Below, one piece after another: positions 1-4,819 of a DNA stretch of 6,005 nt (position 1 is its first letter; the number at the start of each line of letters is the position of its first letter). Where the stretch lies: assembly GCA_034440595.1 (NCBI GenBank), contig JAWXCH010000494.1, positions 1 through 6,005 of the forward strand, in the 5' to 3' direction. A program made the translations under genes and the position numbers. The notes under the pieces were generated by a model, which made no database searches, had not been told where the DNA came from, and was given only the letters and a program-made list of their open reading frames with translations. The stretch comes from JAWXCH01 sp034440595. GTDB lineage: Bacteria; Planctomycetota; Planctomycetia; Pirellulales; JALHPA01.

Positions 1-2
1 CT

Positions 3-872
3 GAAGGCCTGGAAAAACGCTTCACCATCAACGGCCAGATCGACCTGGAAGAAGCGGGCCGCGGCTTGACGCTTTTAGCGTCAGGCACCAAGATTTTCGA
101 CGATAGTGGTGAAGATCGCGGCGTCGTCGTCGTGTTCGATGATGCCACCGAGCAAGCCAAGGCCCAGCGGGTGGCGGCCTGGCGCGAAGTGGCGCGGCGC
201 ATAGCCCATGAAATTAAGAACCCGATTACCCCGATCAAACTCAGTGCGCAGCGGCTCCTACGCCGCTACAAAAATAAGTTTACCGATGAAGACCAGCACG
301 TTTTTGAATCATGCATCCAGACCATTTTGGCGCAGGTTGATTCCTTGCGCGATATGGTCAACGAATTCTCAAAGTTTGCGCGCTTGCCCACCATCAAGGC
401 TAAACCTGAAGACGTGAATGGCCTCATCTTAGATGTTGCCAATCTCTACAGCCTTAGCTATCCCAAGGTGCAGTTTGATACGACTGGCTTAACGGTAGGC
501 ATTCCTCAGGTACTGATCGACCGTGAACAGATGAATCGGGTCATCATGAACGTGGTTTCTAATGCCATTGGTGCCTTCGAGGATGAATCCGCTGAACCAG
601 TGGTCGAGTTTCGCAGCAAGGTGGTGGAAAATCTCAATGCCCTCCGCATCGAAGTTTCCGATAACGGCAAAGGTATTCCTGCCAAGATCAAAGACAAGGT
701 TTTTGAGCCTTATTACTCCACCAAAAAGGATGGCACTGGCCTGGGTCTAGCGATCGTCAACCAGATCGTTTCCGATCACGGCGGTTACATCCGCCTGGCT
801 GATCGTGAACCGACTGGCACAACCGTGGTAATTGATTTACCCTTGAGCCAAGGTTCGGTCCAGAGAGCTTAA
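3..872 (+). CDS. ntrY: NtrY-type sensor histidine kinase, C-terminal part (5' end outside window)
   Basis: Membrane-associated two-component sensor kinase that autophosphorylates on histidine and passes the phosphate to its partner regulator NtrX, encoded directly downstream. The frame is open from the first bases of the window, so the gene is cut by the window edge; 289 residues are visible. Residues about 1-50 look like the end of a PAS domain (VVVVFDDATE). The dimerisation/H-box follows with AHEIKNPITPIKLSAQRL, phospho-acceptor His69 (bases 207-209). The ATPase domain shows an N-box (NRVIMNVVSNAIGAF, about 178-192), G1 box DNGKGIP (220-226), F box FEPYYSTK (234-241) and G2 box GTGLGLAIV (244-252), so all catalytic motifs are intact. 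The AAWREVARRIAHEIKNPITPIKLSAQRL stretch, given here only as a position guide (about residues 58-85), is characteristic of NtrY rather than NtrB. The membrane segments, HAMP domain and start of the PAS domain expected for the family lie upstream and are not seen. The stop codon overlaps the ribosome binding site of ntrX, which implies co-transcription. Confidence 0.93.
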   Translation, partial: EGLEKRFTINGQIDLEEAGRGLTLLASGTKIFDDSGEDRGVVVVFDDATEQAKAQRVAAWREVARRIAHEIKNPITPIKLSAQRLLRRYKNKFTDEDQHVFESCIQTILAQVDSLRDMVNEFSKFARLPTIKAKPEDVNGLILDVANLYSLSYPKVQFDTTGLTVGIPQVLIDREQMNRVIMNVVSNAIGAFEDESAEPVVEFRSKVVENLNALRIEVSDNGKGIPAKIKDKVFEPYYSTKKDGTGLGLAIVNQIVSDHGGYIRLADREPTGTTVVIDLPLSQGSVQRA

Positions 873-877
873 GGAGG
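872..877 (+). promoter_or_regulatory. Ribosome binding site of ntrX, decides the start codon
   Basis: AGGAGG is a perfect Shine-Dalgarno core beginning on the last base of the ntrY stop codon. TTG codons lie in frame at 881, 887 and 893, and no ATG or GTG start is nearby. Spacing from the core is 3, 9 and 15 nt respectively. The TTG at 887 has the best spacing, so it is the preferred start. The 881 codon would add only two residues. Confidence 0.75.
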
Positions 878-886
878 CCTTTGTTT

Positions 887-2266
887 TTGGATTTGTCCGC
901 GTCAAAACCTATAGCCCTCATAGTAGATGATGAAAAAAGCATTTGCGACTCGCTTTCCGGCGTCCTTTCTGACGAAGGCTGGCGCTCGGTGGTGGCGTTG
1001 TCGGGCAAAGAAGGCATAAAAAAATTCGTCCAGGAACGCCCGGACATCGTCCTGTTGGATGTGTGGATGACGGGCATGGATGGTATCGAGACGCTGCAAA
1101 AGATCAAAGAACTACGCCGCGAGATTCCCGTCGTGATTATGAGCGGCCACGGCAGTATTGAGACCGCCGTTAAGGCCACCAAGCTAGGGGCCTTTGATTA
1201 TCTGGAAAAACCTCTCTCTCTCGACAAACTCTTACCCATGCTTGAGCACGCCAACGAGATGAAACAGCAGCGTAACCTGCAGGATCAAGCCGGACCTGGC
1301 AAGCATGAACTCATCGGCAGCTCCGCGAGTATCGAGCTGGTGCGCAAACAAATACGCTTGGTAGCGCCGAAGAACTCGTGGGTGCTGATTACCGGTGAAA
1401 ATGGCACAGGCAAAGAGGTGGTGGCCCAGCAAATCCACCTGGAAAGTTCGCGAGCGAAGTATCCGTTTGTCGCGATCAATTGTGCGGCGATCCCCGAAGA
1501 ACTAATCGAAAGCGAGCTCTTCGGCCACGAGAAGGGCGCCTTTACTAATGCCCTCGGTAGGAAGAAGGGTAAATTTGAAATTGCCCACAAAGGTACGCTT
1601 TTCCTTGATGAGATTGGTGATATGTCGCTTAAAACCCAAGCGAAGATCCTGCGTATTTTGCAAGAACAGCAATTTGAACGCGTAGGCGGCAGCGGTGAAT
1701 CCATCAATGTCGACGTTAGGGTTATTGCCGCCACCAATAAAGACCTGGAAGCGGAAATCAAGGCCGGGCGTTTTCGTGAGGATCTTTATTACCGCCTCAA
1801 TGTTATTTTATTTCACCTGCAGCCGTTGCGCGAACGCGAGGACGACGCGGTGATTCTGGCGAAAGTCTTTCTGCAACAGATATGTGCCCGCGTTGGCGAT
1901 GCGCCGAAGCAGTTTTCTGAGGACGTATTGACGGCGTTTCGCTGCTACTCGTGGCCCGGCAATGTCCGCGAACTTCACAATATCGTTGAGAGATTGTGTA
2001 TAATGGTAGACGGCTCCGAGATTGGCTTTGTCGACCTACCCGACCACCTGCAGAAAGCCGTAGGTGCGGAGCGCCCGTCGCGCCTGTCGAACGCGGCAAC
2101 TTTGCGGGAGGCGCGCTCGGATTTTGAACGGGCCTTTATTTTGAAGAAGCTGGAAGAAAGTGATTGGAATATTTCAAAAACAGCGGAAGCCATTGGCATT
2201 GAGCGCAGCAACCTGCATCGGAAGTTGCGTGCTTACGATATTGATTTGAAGCAGCTGAAGGGGTGA
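887..2266 (+). CDS. ntrX: NtrX-type sigma-54-dependent response regulator
   Basis: Transcription activator and phosphorylation partner of NtrY: a receiver domain, an AAA+ ATPase that remodels sigma-54 RNA polymerase, and a Fis-type DNA-binding domain. Numbering from TTG 887 (459 residues): the receiver spans about 7-125, with acidic pair Asp14-Asp15, phospho-acceptor Asp58 in LLDVWMTGMDG (the usual Pro after WM is Thr) and the conserved Lys in LEKP near 108. The AAA+ domain covers about 140-375, with Walker A GENGTGKE (170-177), loop 1 GAFTNA (217-222) in place of the consensus GAFTGA, Walker B TLFLDEIGDM (237-246), sensor I AATN, arginine-finger region GRFREDLYYRLNV, and WPGNVREL. The Fis-like helix-turn-helix is at about 404-459 (NISKTAEAIGIERSNLHRKL). 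The length is normal for NtrX. Start choice: TTG 887 sits 9 nt after AGGAGG; TTG 881 is the alternative. NtrX systems are linked to nitrogen metabolism, envelope or redox control depending on lineage, so the regulon here cannot be stated. Confidence 0.92.
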   Translation: MDLSASKPIALIVDDEKSICDSLSGVLSDEGWRSVVALSGKEGIKKFVQERPDIVLLDVWMTGMDGIETLQKIKELRREIPVVIMSGHGSIETAVKATKLGAFDYLEKPLSLDKLLPMLEHANEMKQQRNLQDQAGPGKHELIGSSASIELVRKQIRLVAPKNSWVLITGENGTGKEVVAQQIHLESSRAKYPFVAINCAAIPEELIESELFGHEKGAFTNALGRKKGKFEIAHKGTLFLDEIGDMSLKTQAKILRILQEQQFERVGGSGESINVDVRVIAATNKDLEAEIKAGRFREDLYYRLNVILFHLQPLREREDDAVILAKVFLQQICARVGDAPKQFSEDVLTAFRCYSWPGNVRELHNIVERLCIMVDGSEIGFVDLPDHLQKAVGAERPSRLSNAATLREARSDFERAFILKKLEESDWNISKTAEAIGIERSNLHRKLRAYDIDLKQLKG

Positions 2267-2267
2267 T

Positions 2268-3515
2268 ATGAAGCGGGAAGAGATCAAAATACGTGAGACG
2301 GACGGTAGCCTGACAATCGAAAGCGAAATGTTTACCGGCGAGCCCGAAGACGACATTAGCGACTGGATGGTGGTGCCCCTTGACGCCGATCGCTACCTTT
2401 TGCAGGCCAAGAAGAGCGGTAATTTCTCCAGCGAGAATTCCGGGTTGGCTAGTTGTGACAGCGAGGTTTTTGCCAATCTGATTTTTGGTTTTAACCAACG
2501 CCGCTGGAGCGGCACGGTGAGCGTCGATACCGGCAACGGCATGAAGAAACTTTATTTTCGCGAGGGTGAGATATGTTTTGCCCGTTCCAATATTATCGAT
2601 GACCGGCTTGGTGAAGTTATCTACCGAACCGACGGTATCTCCCTCGACCAGTTGGCGCAGTCGGCCGTGCAGGTAACCAGGGAAATCAAGTTTGGTCAGG
2701 TCCTGCTGCGCAGTGGGATTTTTAATACGGTCGACCTGTGGAATGCCCTGCAGTGGCAAGTACGCGACATCGTGCGCAGCGTTTTCCTCGTGTCGCGGGT
2801 GTTTTTTGAGATTGAGACCGACGGCGAGCCAGCACCTACGGAGGTGGTTTTCCCTGAAGGGACGCGGTCGCTGATCAATGAAAGTTACAGCTTTGGCTGC
2901 ATGTACCGCGAGTTTCTGACACGCATTACCCCAGAGTCCACCATCAAGATTAAGAATCAAGACGACCTAGGCAAGGCCTATGCCCCCGGCTCGTTTATCG
3001 GTGATCTCCTGGAACTTATCAAAGCTAACCCGACGGTGGGTTCCGTGGTCGAATCGTCAAAATTGACTGAGCTCAATACCTTTGTGGCGCTGCTCTCTCT
3101 TGTTAACCGTGGCTATTGCTCGGTGTCGGTGCCTAAGAAGGCCGAAACCGCCGCGCCGCCGGAAGGGCTTGGGCCATTGAAAGCCAAGCTTGATGCCTAC
3201 GCCATTCTGGTAAGCGTCGTGAAGCAAAAATTCGTCGAGGAAAAGATTGGGTTTCCCGCCAATGATCTACGCAAATTTGCGCTGAATCTAAATTCTCCAG
3301 GGTTTCTCTCCTTGTATCTAAACGAAGCTGGCGAATTAGATCGCGAGAGCCGCGTGAGCATGTACAGTCAATGCCGCGACAGTGCCGAGCGCATCGAGTA
3401 TTTTGTTATCCGCCTCGAGTCACTGATTCAGTTTCTACTCCAGGTTTCCGGCGACTTACTCCCGTATAAGACGGCGAAGAACGTCCGGGTTGAATACCGC
3501 AGTATGGTGAAATGA
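2268..3515 (+). CDS. DUF4388-like (PATAN-type) protein of unknown function
   Basis: Probably cytoplasmic protein of 415 residues; no signal peptide or clear membrane segment is visible. Residues about 65-180 resemble the DUF4388 domain of signalling proteins: LIFGFNQRRWSGTVSV, KKLYFREGEICFARS and DDRLGEVIYR, followed by the helical part KFGQVLLRSGIFNTVDLWNAL and QVRDIVRSVFL. Residues about 242-287 (FIGDLLELIKANPTVGSVVE onwards) look like a small winged-helix fold, as often follows DUF4388. A Pro/Ala linker (about 289-303) leads into a predicted helical C-terminal region (303-400) that I cannot assign. The acidic N-terminal 60 residues are also unassigned. The ATG lies 1 nt after the ntrX stop, with AAGGGG at about 2258-2263 as ribosome binding site inside ntrX, so translation is probably coupled to ntrX. 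By position it may serve the NtrYX system, but the sequence shows no catalytic site and no function is claimed. The family call rests on recognised motif pattern, not on a search. Confidence 0.72.
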   Translation: MKREEIKIRETDGSLTIESEMFTGEPEDDISDWMVVPLDADRYLLQAKKSGNFSSENSGLASCDSEVFANLIFGFNQRRWSGTVSVDTGNGMKKLYFREGEICFARSNIIDDRLGEVIYRTDGISLDQLAQSAVQVTREIKFGQVLLRSGIFNTVDLWNALQWQVRDIVRSVFLVSRVFFEIETDGEPAPTEVVFPEGTRSLINESYSFGCMYREFLTRITPESTIKIKNQDDLGKAYAPGSFIGDLLELIKANPTVGSVVESSKLTELNTFVALLSLVNRGYCSVSVPKKAETAAPPEGLGPLKAKLDAYAILVSVVKQKFVEEKIGFPANDLRKFALNLNSPGFLSLYLNEAGELDRESRVSMYSQCRDSAERIEYFVIRLESLIQFLLQVSGDLLPYKTAKNVRVEYRSMVK

Positions 3516-4162
3516 AGAATCAGCAACGCCCGGCCCGGCGCAGTGCCCGCAAAGATACCAGCGAAACGGAATTTGTTATCGATTCACGTTCGGCGATCGC
3601 TGAGTTCAAACGTCATCGCCCAGATGCGATTATCGAAGATGGCGATGACACGGCCCGGGTTAAACTTTTGCCGAAAGATTTCGATTTATTTATGGCCGGG
3701 GCCGCGGCACGCGCCACCGATGTCGTGTTGGCCTTAGATCACATCACCGACGCGCGCAATCTGGGCGCCGTCGTTCGTAGTGCCGCTTTTTTTGGGATTA
3801 AGGAAATTATCGTGCCCCAGGACCGCCAAGCCTTATTTAGTCAGGGTGCGGTTTCAACATCGATGGGCGGCTTTGCGCTTACCGACTTGGTGGTCGTGGT
3901 TAATTTAAGCCGGGCGCTAACCGATCTTAAGGACGCCGGCTATTGGATCGTCGGTGCCGATATGCAGGGCGAACCTCTGGACGGGGTCGCCGGCAAGTAC
4001 GAAAAAATGGTTGTAGTACTTGGCGCAGAGGACAAGGGCCTCAGCCATAACATCAAGAGCAAATGTGATTTGTTCACCAGCATCAGCGGCGCGGCAACCG
4101 CCGTGGAATCGTTGAATGTCGCCGTCGCGGCAGGAATTCTGATGCACGCACTTCGACGTTGA
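3512..4162 (+). CDS. SPOUT/TrmH-family RNA 2'-O-ribose methyltransferase (RlmB-like)
   Basis: S-adenosylmethionine-dependent methyltransferase that modifies ribose 2'-OH groups in rRNA or tRNA. The three SpoU motifs are present: motif 1 LDHITDARNLGAVVRSAAFFG (about residues 75-95, with Asn83 and Arg89), motif 2 VVLGAEDKGLS (168-178, with Glu173) and motif 3 AVESLNVAVAAGIL (197-210, with Ser200-Leu201-Asn202). Together they form the knotted SAM site. The C-terminal domain resembles RlmB (23S rRNA 2'-O-methylation at G2251 in E. coli), but the N-terminal part is short: motif 1 starts near residue 75 rather than near 98 as in E. coli RlmB, and the first 20 residues are basic and low in complexity. 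Total length is 216 residues against 243. The substrate, 23S rRNA or a tRNA, is therefore open and no gene symbol is given. The start ATG overlaps the upstream stop as ATGA and has only a weak GGTGA just before it, which fits translational coupling. The gene precedes the tRNA-tuf operon, and its stop codon lies inside that operon's -35 box. Confidence 0.88.
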   Translation: MKNQQRPARRSARKDTSETEFVIDSRSAIAEFKRHRPDAIIEDGDDTARVKLLPKDFDLFMAGAAARATDVVLALDHITDARNLGAVVRSAAFFGIKEIIVPQDRQALFSQGAVSTSMGGFALTDLVVVVNLSRALTDLKDAGYWIVGADMQGEPLDGVAGKYEKMVVVLGAEDKGLSHNIKSKCDLFTSISGAATAVESLNVAVAAGILMHALRR

Positions 4163-4186
4163 CATATGAGCCGCGACTCCTATTAT
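4159..4186 (+). promoter_or_regulatory. Sigma-70-type promoter of the tRNA-tuf operon
   Basis: TTGACA (4159-4164) is a perfect -35 hexamer. It is followed after 16 nt by TATTAT (4181-4186), which matches the -10 consensus at five of six positions. Transcription would start near 4193, about 20 nt before the first tRNA. The -35 hexamer contains the TGA stop (4160-4162) of the methyltransferase gene. No clear GC-rich stringent discriminator or AT-rich UP element is seen. The position right before a four-tRNA and tuf cluster supports the call. Confidence 0.75.
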
Positions 4187-4213
4187 GTAGGATCTTGTTT
4201 TCAGATTGGTGTT

Positions 4214-4289
4214 GCTGGTGTAGCTCAATTGGTAGAGCGGCTGATTTGTAATCAGCAGGTTGCGGGTTCAAGTCCCATCACCAGCTCCA
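4214..4289 (+). tRNA. tRNA-Thr, anticodon TGT
   Basis: A 76-nt cloverleaf. The acceptor stem is GCTGGTG/CACCAGC, the D arm GCTC...GAGC, and the anticodon stem GCTGA/TCAGC with loop TTTGTAA, giving anticodon TGT (reads ACA). The discriminator is T and the CCA end is encoded (4287-4289). The T stem GCGGG/CCCAT carries a C-A mismatch at pair 50-64 and a G-U pair at 49-65; everything else is regular. It is the first gene of the tRNA-tuf operon, about 20 nt after the predicted transcription start, and the equivalent of E. coli thrU. Confidence 0.96.
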
Positions 4290-4299
4290 GGTGTTTTTT

Positions 4300-4381
4300 G
4301 GAGGGATGCCCGAGTGGCTAAAGGGGGCGGACTGTAAATCCGCTGGCATTGCCTACGAAGGTTCGAATCCTTCTCCCTCCA
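4300..4381 (+). tRNA. tRNA-Tyr, anticodon GTA, CCA not encoded
   Basis: A class II tRNA with a long variable arm. The acceptor stem is GGAGGGA/TCCCTCC, the D stem CCC/GGG, and the anticodon stem GCGGA/TCCGC with loop CTGTAAA, giving anticodon GTA. The variable arm TGGCATTGCCTAC forms a short GGC/GCC stem, and the T arm is GAAGG/CCTTC. The discriminator A at 4381 is followed by TTT, so unlike its three neighbours this gene does not encode the CCA end, which must be added by a nucleotidyltransferase. It begins 10 nt after the preceding tRNA. Equivalent of E. coli tyrU. Confidence 0.96.
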
Positions 4382-4416
4382 TTTCTTCACGCCAGGAGCT
4401 GCGTCCTTTGTTTTCC

Positions 4417-4443
4417 GATTCTCGGTTTTCGAAAATCGAAATC
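4417..4443 (+). repeat. Imperfect inverted repeat in the Tyr-Gly tRNA spacer
   Basis: The 131-nt spacer between tRNA-Tyr and tRNA-Gly contains GATTCTCGGTTTTCG facing CGAAAATCGAAATC. They can form an RNA stem of about 11 pairs with one bulged C, one G-U pair and a loop around TCGA. No T-run follows on either strand, so it does not look like an intrinsic terminator. It may be a processing or folding element of the polycistronic precursor. The rest of the spacer shows no ORF or other RNA gene; a weak TATAAA at 4460-4465 is not a convincing promoter. Confidence 0.5.
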
Positions 4444-4512
4444 CAATGAAGCAAAGCAGTATAAAGTTTGAAAAGAAGATGTTAGAAGTGTTGTTCGCAT
4501 TGGGACTTGTAG

Positions 4513-4589
4513 GCGGGAGTAGCTCAGCTGGCTAGAGCATTAGCCTTCCAAGCTAAGGGTCGCGGGTTCGAATCCCGTTTCCCGCTCCA
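4513..4589 (+). tRNA. tRNA-Gly, anticodon TCC
   Basis: A 77-nt cloverleaf. The acceptor stem is GCGGGAG/TTCCCGC with one G-U pair, the D arm GCTC...GAGC, and the anticodon stem TTAGC/GCTAA with loop CTTCCAA, giving anticodon TCC (reads GGA). The T arm is GCGGG/CCCGT, the discriminator is T and CCA is encoded at 4587-4589. Third tRNA of the operon, equivalent of E. coli glyT. Confidence 0.96.
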
Positions 4590-4604
4590 AAGCTCAATTT
4601 TTTT

Positions 4605-4679
4605 GGTTGCTTTATGCGCGTTTGCCGGGTAGTTGGTAATATTCCAGGATGTTTTGGGAAACCCGGATGATGCGCAACC
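4605..4679 (+). repeat. Nested inverted repeats in the spacer before tRNA-Thr(GGT)
   Basis: The 97-nt spacer between tRNA-Gly and tRNA-Thr(GGT) can fold on itself. Outer arms GGTTGC (4605-4610) and GCAACC (4674-4679) pair, and inner arms CCGGGT (4625-4630) and ACCCGG (4661-4666) pair. A short TGG/CCA hairpin may sit in the middle around 4634-4646. No T-run follows, so a terminator is unlikely. The structure ends 7 nt before the next tRNA and could guide precursor processing. No ORF or further RNA gene is visible here. Confidence 0.5.
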
Positions 4680-4686
4680 TTTTCGT

Positions 4687-4761
<75 letters not shown>

Positions 4762-4808
4762 CTTAATGATAGTGATGTTACTTTTTAAATAGCTTTTCTG
4801 GCATGGCT

Positions 4809-4814
4809 GGAGGA
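4809..4814 (+). promoter_or_regulatory. Ribosome binding site of tuf
   Basis: GGAGGA lies 5 nt before the ATG at 4820. This is a strong Shine-Dalgarno site, as expected for one of the most abundantly made proteins. The 58-nt leader after tRNA-Thr(GGT) is AT-rich and shows no terminator, so tuf is probably co-transcribed with the tRNAs and released by tRNA processing. Confidence 0.85.
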
Positions 4815-4819
4815 ATTCA

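Noticed and set aside
721..840. TGGCAC sequences in the ntrY and ntrX coding region as possible sigma-54 promoters
   Set aside because: TGGCAC occurs, but none is followed at the right distance by a TTGC-like -12 element, so no sigma-54 promoter is supported in this window.
2136..2960. Long minus-strand reading frame of 274 residues opposite the ntrX end and the DUF4388-like gene
   Set aside because: It lies antisense to two well-supported genes, shows no recognisable domain and has no clear ribosome binding site. It is best explained as a shadow of the codon pattern on the + strand.
4436..4465. Possible second promoter TCGAAA, 18 nt, TATAAA in the Tyr-Gly spacer
   Set aside because: Only four of six -35 positions match and the spacer is 18 nt, and the region overlaps a hairpin. 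It is too weak beside the strong promoter at 4159-4186.
4591..4604. T-run after tRNA-Gly as a possible intrinsic terminator
   Set aside because: The T-run follows the tRNA 3' end without its own GC-rich hairpin, and a further tRNA and tuf follow downstream in the usual co-transcribed order.
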